A DNA stretch of 64,000 bases. It comes from JAOAFX01 sp049700315. Its GTDB lineage: Bacteria; Hydrothermota; Tepidihabitantia; SM23-42; JAOAFX01. The DNA lies in the NCBI GenBank assembly GCA_049700315.1, contig JBNAVN010000007.1, positions 1 through 64,000 of the forward strand, in the 5' to 3' direction. The number at the start of each line of letters is the position of its first letter. Position 1 is the first letter of the stretch. This document shows positions 1 through 8,625 of the stretch, piece after piece. The notes below the pieces were generated by a model that saw only the letters and a program-made list of their open reading frames with translations, did no database searches and was not told the origin of the DNA. Both the position numbers and the translations under genes were made by a program.

Positions 1-1
1 T

Positions 2-3000
2 TTCTGCCCAGAAGTCGGATTCTATGATTCAATACCATTAACAATACTCCCGAAGTCGGATACAATCTTCTGTTATTCAATCGTAATTCCTGAGACACTA
101 TCTGCGGGCTACCATTACATTTATACCAAATTCGTAACCCCAGCATTTACAGATAGTATTAAACCACCTTTTTATATTCCACTACCATATGTAATTTGCT
201 CAACCGATACTTCTGCTTATCGGGTCGGAGATACAATTTTAGTGATGATTTATAACGGTGGTGGTGCAATTATTGATGTCCATCTTTCCGAGATTTCCCT
301 CTGGGACTACAATTGGAATCGCTTTTACCAGGATAGCATAAGAATTCAAATCTATCCTCAAGATTTCGGCTTTTATAAATTTACCGTTCCTTCAGTGATG
401 AGTGGGCGTTATTATCTTATTGTCAACGGCATTGTTGAAGGATATAACATACCAATAAACAAACGGATTGATTTAGAGATTGATGGGGTAGGTGCTGATA
501 TTACCTTAATGACCTCAAAGGATATTTATCTGCCCTATGATTCAATAAAGCCCCAGGCGAATTGTAGGAATGGGGACTATCAGTTTAATGGAAAGATGGA
601 TTTGTCAATCAGACCTTATGGTCTGTATCCAGGGGATACGACATTTATTCCGGAGGATGAATATGGATGGCTTTGGCCGGTTGATGAATGGTCCTCCCCA
701 GGCTGCACATTGTCTAATGGTAAATTAAAGTTGCTCGGCTGGGATAAGTGCTATCCAGTTGACTGGTGGAGACTTGAGCCAGGGAATAAAGGACTGGGTG
801 GAAAAGGGAGAAAAGGGGATAATGAAAGGGAACTTCTGTTAAAAATCCTTGAGGCAAAGAAACAGGGAAGAGGAAAGGGTGCAGAGCCAATCAGATATAC
901 CGCAATGGCAGAGTATGATAAAAAAGTCTATGTCTCTTTATCAACGGATATCAGACGTAAGATTATTGGGCCATATCCAGAATGGAATGAAACTTACGAT
1001 TTAACCCAGATTGGTTCAATCTATCAATTTGCAATGGACCACGACCATTTTTATATTGTTGATGTGGATAGCGGATATGTTTATAAAGTCGCTTGTGGCT
1101 CAGGAAGCATTGATAAACGGTGGAAGGTCACAAACCCGGGTGGTATTGGCCTATTTAATGGTAATCTTTATTTAGTTGACCAGGCAAACCATTGTGTGCT
1201 CAAGACAACCTTAAACGGTGATACAATACTTGTCTTTGGCGCGGATTCTTTGATTGAGCCAAAGGATTTAACGATTGACCGCACAGGCAAGATTTATGTT
1301 GCGGATTTGACTAAGGCAAAGGTTTATCTCTTTGATGAGAATGGCAATTCCATTGGAACAAAAGGCACAGGTAGATTTTCGCAGATTGCGGTTGATAATA
1401 ATGGTTATCTCTATGGTGCGGATATGGATAGTTTAAAAACTGCAAAGTATGATGAGGCGGGCAATCTCCTTGAATACTATTCTAATTATCCTGATGAAAT
1501 TGTTGCCTGTGATACCACGGTTCATCTTTCAAAGATTTATTCGGACTATCTTGACTATGTGAGTGGAGAGGTTCTGACAAATTATGGAAGGAATAAGGGA
1601 TGGACAAGCACACAAGTGGCATGGATACCGGGGATAAAATATATCACCCAATTTCTGCCAAATCAGGCATTGAATAACGGAAACATTGACTGGTATTTTA
1701 TGGTCGGGTTCCTGGCAAAAGGTAAAGATATTGAGGAATGGGTTTGGCATCCGATTGATTCGCTTCAATTTGTTGACCTTGAACAGAACTGTTGCACACC
1801 GTTCTTTAAAGCAGAAATTTTTAGACCAAATGGGCTATCTCCAGAGATAGAAAAATTTGACATTACATATCTTACCCGTCGGAGTGGTGATATTGTGTGG
1901 CAGGATTCTTTTGCCTTGAGTTTTGCCCCTCAAGAATCGGTCTTGATTGAGAGGAATGCAGGGGTATTCTCTGATTCCGGGGAGTTTATATTATGGGGTG
2001 ATGCATATTTGAATAACGGCCAGAGGCTACCTCCATTAAACTCCCATAACTTCTATCTCCTCTCTTCTATGCTTGGCCTTTCACTTAAGACCGACAGGGA
2101 TGTCTACTATCCAGGTGAACCAATAAATGCAAAGGCGATTGTTGTAAATAATTCGGATTCAATTTATACAAATCTCAATTTAGAACTATTCAAGAGGGAT
2201 ATCAAGGTCTTTGATACCCTTTTGGCACAGATTGAGGCACAGTCTGCCTGCACCTTATCGGTTTTGCTCTCGGATTCAATCTCGTTTGTGCTTACTGGTT
2301 TACTATTTAGAACCGGGCTTGATACATTAAAACAATACAGGGGTGTGGATATTCAAGTCCCAGATATAGGATTTTGGGTTGCCTATCCGTGTAGTGTTAG
2401 TCATCATCCCTTTGAGGTGCAGACTGAGCTCTATAACTGGTGGAGCAGAGATGTAGAAATTGTTTTAAGGAGTTCCTGTGGAGATAGTATTTATCTTGAT
2501 ACATTTATGTTATTGCCCCAGGAATCAAGAAACATTGGGCATTCTTTTACAATTATAAAAGACGAGACCCTGAAGGTTGAAATGTTGAAGCCCGAAGAAG
2601 TTGCTGAAAAATACGAAATAAGGTTCGGAGAGAAACTTGAGGTAAACATTGACTCTATTCTTTCTTCTGCAAATGGAGTCTTGATTCCTTACTCAGTGGT
2701 CAATACAGGTGAGTTTGACTGTGCATTCAATCTCCATCTTGAAATTATTGATTCCCTTGATTTCATCTATGATTCAATAACTTACTCTTGCCTACTTGGC
2801 ATCCGCGATACATTAAATGGTGAATGGGGTGTAAATCTTGCTTATGGAAGGTATCAATTAGCCTGGCAGGCATTGCCCGAATCAAATTCTGTGCTTTTAT
2901 CTTCGGGTAGTGTTTCGGTCAACATCATCCCGCCAGATTTAGTGAGTATTGATTCAATAGTTCTTTTGCCAGAATGTGATAGTCTTGGTAATTTAATATT

Positions 3001-3529
3001 TGATCTCTTCATCAGAAACAACTCCGCAAATATCTTTTATGGCAATATTGGACTTTATGGAAGTTTCATAAATGAGATAAGAGAACTTGAAATTGCTGGA
3101 TTGTCAGTTGATACGATGAGGTTTTCAAGCAATGCAATTTTGAGTGAAGGGATGTATCCATTGACCGCAAGGGTCTTACAGAACGGGCAGATGGTATTTG
3201 AGCGGAGTGACTCGCTCTATTTTGAGCCAAAGATGGTGATAGAAGAAATTAAAGAAATTCTGACCTTCAATGCAGGGGATACAGCAAAGATTTGTATTAC
3301 CACAAAGAATACCGGCACGGCAATTGGTGAAGAAAATTTAAAGATAGAACTTGGTGAATTGGAGAAGAGTCAATACCCATATCACTCAATCCTGCTGAAG
3401 CAAGGACCGATACCTTTATCTTCTTTATCCCTGAGGATATGGATGAAAGAACAATCTATGGTTCGGTCTGGCTTGGTAGCAAAGAATATATCCTGCCCAT
3501 CAAGATTTTGGGCTATAGGGTTTTTGTGA
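2..3529 (+). CDS. Giant secreted multidomain protein, N-terminal part (5' cut by window, 3' frameshifted)
   Basis: The frame is open from base 2, so the real start lies left of the window; the first in-window Met, at 242, is not the start. The product is rich in beta-strand, Asp, Ser and Tyr and resembles CARDB/Ig-like repeats of extracellular proteins. Roughly 1010-1500 encodes an NHL-like beta-propeller stretch with repeated patterns such as GKIYVADL and NGYLYGAD. After about 3358 the reading loses sense: the +1 track (bases 3439-7746, open from 3358) continues the same kind of sequence, while this frame runs on only to a chance stop at 3529. One missing base between 3358 and 3370 would join both parts into one gene. 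It is probably exported and surface-bound, since the downstream part carries a sorting tail. No enzymatic motif was seen. Confidence 0.8.
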   Translation, partial: FCPEVGFYDSIPLTILPKSDTIFCYSIVIPETLSAGYHYIYTKFVTPAFTDSIKPPFYIPLPYVICSTDTSAYRVGDTILVMIYNGGGAIIDVHLSEISLWDYNWNRFYQDSIRIQIYPQDFGFYKFTVPSVMSGRYYLIVNGIVEGYNIPINKRIDLEIDGVGADITLMTSKDIYLPYDSIKPQANCRNGDYQFNGKMDLSIRPYGLYPGDTTFIPEDEYGWLWPVDEWSSPGCTLSNGKLKLLGWDKCYPVDWWRLEPGNKGLGGKGRKGDNERELLLKILEAKKQGRGKGAEPIRYTAMAEYDKKVYVSLSTDIRRKIIGPYPEWNETYDLTQIGSIYQFAMDHDHFYIVDVDSGYVYKVACGSGSIDKRWKVTNPGGIGLFNGNLYLVDQANHCVLKTTLNGDTILVFGADSLIEPKDLTIDRTGKIYVADLTKAKVYLFDENGNSIGTKGTGRFSQIAVDNNGYLYGADMDSLKTAKYDEAGNLLEYYSNYPDEIVACDTTVHLSKIYSDYLDYVSGEVLTNYGRNKGWTSTQVAWIPGIKYITQFLPNQALNNGNIDWYFMVGFLAKGKDIEEWVWHPIDSLQFVDLEQNCCTPFFKAEIFRPNGLSPEIEKFDITYLTRRSGDIVWQDSFALSFAPQESVLIERNAGVFSDSGEFILWGDAYLNNGQRLPPLNSHNFYLLSSMLGLSLKTDRDVYYPGEPINAKAIVVNNSDSIYTNLNLELFKRDIKVFDTLLAQIEAQSACTLSVLLSDSISFVLTGLLFRTGLDTLKQYRGVDIQVPDIGFWVAYPCSVSHHPFEVQTELYNWWSRDVEIVLRSSCGDSIYLDTFMLLPQESRNIGHSFTIIKDETLKVEMLKPEEVAEKYEIRFGEKLEVNIDSILSSANGVLIPYSVVNTGEFDCAFNLHLEIIDSLDFIYDSITYSCLLGIRDTLNGEWGVNLAYGRYQLAWQALPESNSVLLSSGSVSVNIIPPDLVSIDSIVLLPECDSLGNLIFDLFIRNNSANIFYGNIGLYGSFINEIRELEIAGLSVDTMRFSSNAILSEGMYPLTARVLQNGQMVFERSDSLYFEPKMVIEEIKEILTFNAGDTAKICITTKNTGTAIGEENLKIELGELEKSQYPYHSILLKQGPIPLSSLSLRIWMKEQSMVRSGLVAKNISCPSRFWAIGFL

Positions 3530-6500
3530 GTGCAAATCTTAACCAGCCAAATTTTCAGGAAGGGGATACAGTTATCCTCAATTTAAATATTGCAAATCAA
3601 AACGAAAGGAATATAAAGGGCTTTGGCACTGCAAATTACAATGGTGAGAATATAACCCAGAATTTCTATCTTGCTGGATATTCATTGAATATTGACTTTT
3701 CAAATGCTGAAAGGCTGAAACCAAAAGATTCAGCAGGGGTTTATGTGAGCAAGGTTATTTCAGTCGGATTGTCTGATAGTCTTATGGTCAAATTTGAAGG
3801 ACAGGGAACATTCAAGGGTTGGGTGAGAAAGGTGGAACCGGATAGTGTGCATTATTCGGAATGGGTTCGGATTGATACTGCTGGCGGTGTTATTATAACC
3901 GCACAAGTGGGGTCAATCCAATATAAAGTGGAATTTGCGGATACATTTTCTTATTTAGAGCGGATAAATTTAAGGATTTATGAAGCAGGTGGATTCAGGG
4001 ATACAATAATAGAGAGATTTGAGCTCCCTTCCATTACCCAGCAATTCATCTTTCCATTTGACCCAGTGGCAAATCTTTTATTCTATGGTGTCTATACCGA
4101 GACCGGTCGAGGATTGTGGCTCAATACAATCTATGTCTTTAGTGCAAATGATACCTGTAATATCATTACTGATAAACAGGTCTATAAGATGGGTGATACG
4201 GTATTTGCTACTGTTGAGTCCCCTTATAATGGTAAACTTCTCTATAGTTTGCAATTCTATCCTTTCCCGCAAATCAAGGATTCATTATGGATTGATTCGC
4301 TCAATAATAGATTTCAATTTGCCCTGCCCAAAGAACTGGCAAGTGGCACATACTCAATTGACTTTGAATTCTATATTGATGGTGATACATTAAAGAAATT
4401 CTCTTCTTCTCAACTCTTTGATGTCCAGGGTTATCAGATAATTGTCACTGAATGTCGCCTTGATACAAACGAATACCAGATCGGTGATACAATGTTTATA
4501 AGATTCAAACTAAACTCAAACTTTTTTGCTTCAGTAATTGTTAGATTGGATTTTGTGCAGAATTACTTATGGTATGAAGGTTTATGTGATACCATTCCAT
4601 TAGATTCTGGTTTCAATATGATTGATCTATCAGCAGTTGTGCCGAATCTTGAGCGTGGGCCAGCATTCTTAAATTATAGATTCTACAAAGATAGCCTTTT
4701 TTTGACCTATTCTTCTGAAGGTTTTATGGTCTATGTGCCCGATACAATGCCACCAGTTGCCCAATTCATCCAGATTCCACAAAATACCTATAATCCGAAT
4801 ATTTCGCATATAGTAAAAATTACTGCCACTGATGAGACAAAAATCTATGATACACTATTCTATCACAATGGCATTACATTAAATCGCTTGAGCCATCAAA
4901 TCAAAAAAGGTGATACATTGATTTATTATATCCCGGCACAACCGAGAGGCACGAATTTAGCCTATTATATCGCATTAAAGGATAGTTTCGGGAATAAAAC
5001 GAGATTACCATCGGTTGATTATAACCAGTTCTGGGTCTTGTCTTGTCTACCACCATCAGAATGTACGACAGATACAATAAATAGAAGGATTGAAATCTCC
5101 TGGGAAAACCCTTTAGAGAATCTGATTTACCATTCTGGCTATCCTTACCAGACAAAAACTGATTCAATTGCGGTGCGCTGGACACCCCAGTATATACCGG
5201 CAAACCTTAAGAAGATCAAGGTCTTTATTGAGAAGATAATCCCTGACACCGCAATTCTTTATATTAACTTTTGTTCAGTTGATCAAGGCTTACCAGGGAA
5301 TGAAATCTATCCAGGGGACTCCTTCAGGATTGGTCAACAAGAGGCAAACTGGATTGAATTTGATATTGACTCAGTTCCTATAACCGGAGAAATATTTACA
5401 ATCCTATCTGGCCAGGGAATAAGATTCTATGGGGATGGAGATGATGGTGCGTACAGAACACTTGTAAAAGATAATAACTGGATTAAAGACTCAACATTCG
5501 GTAATCTACTCATCCAGGCAGGATTTGCTTACCAGCCTGACAGTATCTATTATCGGGTTTTGCGTGAGGATAGTTTAGAGTTTTTGGTGATTGGCGATTC
5601 GCTTTTAGAAAATGGATTTACCGATTCTCTAATCAGCGGTGAAAAGAGATACAGATATTTGGTCCAGACACACTACATTATACCTGATTTGAATGGCACA
5701 TCACCGGTCCTGACACAAGTATATGATTATACACCACCGGTATTCGGTGATTCAGTTGAAGTGATTGAGACTGATACCTCTTATTTGATTGGTTGTGAGA
5801 TTACAGATGGAATTGGCGTAGCAATAGATAGTTTGATTTATGATGGAATTGCAGTAGGGCATGATAGCATTGTTAATGATTGGTATTGGTGGACGATACC
5901 GAAAGATAGAATATCAGAGAATCAGGATATTAGTGGGAAGGATATCAGGATATCAGACTATCAAGGGAATTGTAGCGGTTTGATTAATCAAACAAAAATG
6001 TCGGATAAATCCGACCGCTACAATAAGATCGAGATTCTGAAACAAGTTCAGAATGACAGAAGGAATTGGGGCGAGCTGCCCTTGGGCTATAAAGGTGGTG
6101 TGATTGCTTACTATTTCACTGCTCAGGATTCAGCCGGGAATTTTGCAAGGAATCCAGATACTGGCTATTTCTATATTGTGCCTCATATCCCTGAAGGATT
6201 TAGCGGGCATATTACAAAAGATACAACCTGGCTTACGGATATATTAATCAAAGGCGATGTCTGGGTTGATTCTGGTGTAACCTTAACGATTGGTCCCGGG
6301 GTAAAGATAAGATTCATTCCTAATTTTGATGATGAACATTCAGGGATTGATTCAACCAGGGCTGAGTTTATGATTCGTGGTAAATTGGAACTTTTGGGCA
6401 ATGATTCAATGCCTGTTATCTTTACATCAGATGCATTACAACCAGATAAAGGTGATTGGTATGGAATAAGGTTTGAGAATCCAAAGCCAGCAATTGAAAT

Positions 6501-7746
6501 GAGTTTTGCAGAGATTGATTACGCTGAAATTGGGCTTTCCTATGAATTGAATAAACCATTCAAGGTAAAAAGGTGTAAGATAAGTGATTGCGCGGTTGGG
6601 GTGAATTCAGAATCAAAGAGTTCCCAGATAATGGAGGGTGAATTTTGGAATAATAATCAGGGTGCGGTGATAAATGATGGAAAGTTGAATTTGGTGAAGC
6701 GGTGTGAGTTCAGGAATAATATCACAGGACTTTTATTAAAAGGCGAAGAAAAGGGATACAAGGGAATCAGGGTATCAGAAAACCAGGATATCAGGGAAAT
6801 GATTGGTGAAAGGTTAAATGTGAAATGTGAAACGGAGAATGGTAGCGGTGCGATTTATCGCACAAAAGAAGATAAATTCGAAATCCGAAGCACGAAATCC
6901 TTCACCCCGTTAGATAGTGAACATCTAACGGGGCAGGCAAATTCTAAATTCCAAATTCCAAACGGGACTGAAGTCCCTAATCCAGATGAGATGCTGAAAC
7001 AAGAACAGCAAGACAAAATGCCTAAAAAGGTTCAGAATGACAGAGAAAAAGTTGATGAAATCAAAGGGCAGATGGCACTTTTATTTGATAATACATTCTC
7101 TGATAATGATACCGGGATTATCTTTACAAATAGTGCAATTGGGCTGGTGCATAAGAATGAAATTCTGAATAACCTCATTGGTGTTTATATTACAGAGGAT
7201 GCCTTGCCAATCTTGGGGATTAAGATGAGTGGACAGAATCTAATAGAAGCCAGATTCCAGATGCCAGATACCAGTTTTGCGGTCTATAATAATACAAAAA
7301 ATTACATATTTGCTGAAGGGAACCGGTGGGGCACAAATAATAAAGACTCAATAGCATTATTCATTTATGACTATTATGATGACTCAACAAAGGGAGTTGT
7401 TGATTTTGAGCCATACAGGGAAGAGACCATCGGGAAGGGTAGTGCCGGGATTCAGGCAGGTTCAGAAGAGATAATAGGATACGGGTTCAATATGCCGAGT
7501 GTTGTTAAAGGAGATTGGGTTAAGATTCATCTTAATAATTTTGGCACAGATGCAAGAATTAATCCAAATCTTGAGGTAATCGTTTCTATCTATGATATTA
7601 CCGGGCGATTGGTGAAAGGAATGAGGTTTAACAGGTCAGCAAATACATTAAAGATTAATTTAAAGGGGCTCACCTGCGGTGTCTATTTTCTCCAAATTAG
7701 GACTGAAAAATGTTTAATAAACAGGAAGTTGGTTTTATTGAAATAG
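3439..7746 (+). CDS. Giant secreted multidomain protein, C-terminal part with Por-type sorting tail
   Basis: This is the continuation of the preceding reading; the frame is open from 3358, so the Met at 3439 is only the first ATG after the frameshift. The product has many CARDB/Ig-like beta-sandwich repeats. About 6210-6560 and 7080-7250 encode a right-handed beta-helix-like segment (for example GVTLTIGPGVKIRF). About 7490-7743 encodes a type A Por secretion tail ending in GVYFLQIRT and a final RKLVLLK strand. By family knowledge such tails direct export through a type IX-like system and surface attachment. Two stretches, about 5925-6065 and 6735-7060, are low-complexity Lys/Glu/Asn-rich inserts made of interspersed repeats (separate entries). 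The gene ends 23 bases before the converging ftsY stop. Adhesin or cell-surface scaffold is the best guess. Confidence 0.8.
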   Translation: MDERTIYGSVWLGSKEYILPIKILGYRVFVSANLNQPNFQEGDTVILNLNIANQNERNIKGFGTANYNGENITQNFYLAGYSLNIDFSNAERLKPKDSAGVYVSKVISVGLSDSLMVKFEGQGTFKGWVRKVEPDSVHYSEWVRIDTAGGVIITAQVGSIQYKVEFADTFSYLERINLRIYEAGGFRDTIIERFELPSITQQFIFPFDPVANLLFYGVYTETGRGLWLNTIYVFSANDTCNIITDKQVYKMGDTVFATVESPYNGKLLYSLQFYPFPQIKDSLWIDSLNNRFQFALPKELASGTYSIDFEFYIDGDTLKKFSSSQLFDVQGYQIIVTECRLDTNEYQIGDTMFIRFKLNSNFFASVIVRLDFVQNYLWYEGLCDTIPLDSGFNMIDLSAVVPNLERGPAFLNYRFYKDSLFLTYSSEGFMVYVPDTMPPVAQFIQIPQNTYNPNISHIVKITATDETKIYDTLFYHNGITLNRLSHQIKKGDTLIYYIPAQPRGTNLAYYIALKDSFGNKTRLPSVDYNQFWVLSCLPPSECTTDTINRRIEISWENPLENLIYHSGYPYQTKTDSIAVRWTPQYIPANLKKIKVFIEKIIPDTAILYINFCSVDQGLPGNEIYPGDSFRIGQQEANWIEFDIDSVPITGEIFTILSGQGIRFYGDGDDGAYRTLVKDNNWIKDSTFGNLLIQAGFAYQPDSIYYRVLREDSLEFLVIGDSLLENGFTDSLISGEKRYRYLVQTHYIIPDLNGTSPVLTQVYDYTPPVFGDSVEVIETDTSYLIGCEITDGIGVAIDSLIYDGIAVGHDSIVNDWYWWTIPKDRISENQDISGKDIRISDYQGNCSGLINQTKMSDKSDRYNKIEILKQVQNDRRNWGELPLGYKGGVIAYYFTAQDSAGNFARNPDTGYFYIVPHIPEGFSGHITKDTTWLTDILIKGDVWVDSGVTLTIGPGVKIRFIPNFDDEHSGIDSTRAEFMIRGKLELLGNDSMPVIFTSDALQPDKGDWYGIRFENPKPAIEMSFAEIDYAEIGLSYELNKPFKVKRCKISDCAVGVNSESKSSQIMEGEFWNNNQGAVINDGKLNLVKRCEFRNNITGLLLKGEEKGYKGIRVSENQDIREMIGERLNVKCETENGSGAIYRTKEDKFEIRSTKSFTPLDSEHLTGQANSKFQIPNGTEVPNPDEMLKQEQQDKMPKKVQNDREKVDEIKGQMALLFDNTFSDNDTGIIFTNSAIGLVHKNEILNNLIGVYITEDALPILGIKMSGQNLIEARFQMPDTSFAVYNNTKNYIFAEGNRWGTNNKDSIALFIYDYYDDSTKGVVDFEPYREETIGKGSAGIQAGSEEIIGYGFNMPSVVKGDWVKIHLNNFGTDARINPNLEVIVSIYDITGRLVKGMRFNRSANTLKINLKGLTCGVYFLQIRTEKCLINRKLVLLK
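5971..6023. repeat. Inverted pair of TAGCGGT palindromic elements inside coding sequence
   Basis: Two head-to-head copies of a short element. The left one reads GTAGCGG followed by the palindrome GTTTGATTAATCAAAC (5978-5993). The right one has the palindrome TCGGATAAATCCGA (6001-6014) followed by CCGCTAC. The pair lies in frame in the giant secreted gene and is followed by another repeat, TTCTGAAACAAGTTCAGAA (about 6035-6053). Confidence 0.8.
6735..7060. repeat. Stack of interspersed repeats within the giant secreted gene
   Basis: Several unrelated repeat types lie end to end without breaking the frame. There are GGGTATCAG/GGATATCAG units (6768-6798), a TAGCGG element with palindrome GTGCGATTTATCGCAC (6848-6863), and a unit like AAATCCGAAGCAC (6880-6893). 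A perfect 11-bp stem follows, CCCCGTTAGAT at 6905-6915 paired with ATCTAACGGGG at 6923-6933. Then come AAATTCCAAATTCCAAA (6945-6961), the hairpin GGGACTGAAGTCCC (6964-6977), and copies of CTGAAACAAG and TTCAGAATGACA (6991-7043). Related copies occur elsewhere in the window in intergenic DNA. Confidence 0.75.
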
Positions 7747-7769
7747 ATATTTTGACCATTGATAGAAAT

Positions 7770-8603
7770 TTAATCTTCAAATAGCGCTTCAACGAATTCT
7801 CCAGGGTTGAATTCAATGAGGTCTTCAATCTTTTCTCCGATACCGAGATATAGAACCGGAATTTTTAATTCATCACATATCGGAATTATCGCACCGCCTT
7901 TTGCAGTGCCATCAAATTTTGTTAATATCAGACCATTGATACCGAGTTCCTGAGTGAAGATTCTTGCCTGCTGGATTGAATTCTGACCGAGTGTAGCATC
8001 AATCGTCAAAAGACAAAGGTCTGGTCCTGTGGGCTTGATTTTTGTTATCACCTTTTTTATTTTTTTTAATTCTTCCATCAAATCGGTTCGGGTGTGCAAT
8101 CTCCCTGCAGTATCAATCAGGACTGTATCAATGCCTTTTGCAATTGCCTTATTAAGACCATCATAGACTACAGCGCCAGCGTCCTGTCCTTTCTGGGAAC
8201 GAACAATATCCAATCCTGCTTTTTTTGCCCAGATGTCAAGTTGTTCTGAGGCAGCATCTCTGTAGGTATCAGCACTCACTAAGAGGACTGTGCCTTTCTT
8301 TTGATATCTATAAGCAAGTTTTGCAACGGTGGTTGTTTTCCCGGAACCATTGACCCCACAGATTAGAATGGTCAGTGGTTTTTGAATATTTGTCTGTGGT
8401 GTTTTTATATCAATCAACTTGAATATTTGTTGTCTTAATTCTTGCGGATTATGAGTGACCTTATCAATGAGCATTGCTGTATATTTTGCACCAAGATCTG
8501 CCTCAAGCAGAATTTGTTCAAGGGATGATGTATCAGTTGATTTTGTTTTGCCAAAAACACCTCTTAATTTGCCAAACAATTTGTGAAAATGGGGGAGAGC
8601 CAT
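7770..8603 (-). CDS. ftsY: Signal recognition particle receptor FtsY
   Basis: SRP-family GTPase that receives SRP-bound ribosomes at the inner membrane and hands nascent proteins to SecYEG. The 277-residue protein has a short N domain followed by the G domain: G1 GVNGSGKTT at 83-91, then DTAGR near 165 and TKFDGTAKGG near 228. The acidic N-terminal A domain of enterobacterial FtsY is missing, as in many non-proteobacterial forms. It is the last gene of a five-gene minus-strand operon, 22 bases after smc. No Shine-Dalgarno sequence is visible before the ATG, so translation may be coupled to smc. Confidence 0.95.
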   Translation of the reverse strand: MALPHFHKLFGKLRGVFGKTKSTDTSSLEQILLEADLGAKYTAMLIDKVTHNPQELRQQIFKLIDIKTPQTNIQKPLTILICGVNGSGKTTTVAKLAYRYQKKGTVLLVSADTYRDAASEQLDIWAKKAGLDIVRSQKGQDAGAVVYDGLNKAIAKGIDTVLIDTAGRLHTRTDLMEELKKIKKVITKIKPTGPDLCLLTIDATLGQNSIQQARIFTQELGINGLILTKFDGTAKGGAIIPICDELKIPVLYLGIGEKIEDLIEFNPGEFVEALFED

Positions 8604-8625
8604 AATTTAAATTTAGTATGGAAGG

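Noticed and set aside
5971..6060. CRISPR-like array
   Set aside because: Repeats are palindromic, inverted and of mixed types with no regular spacers.
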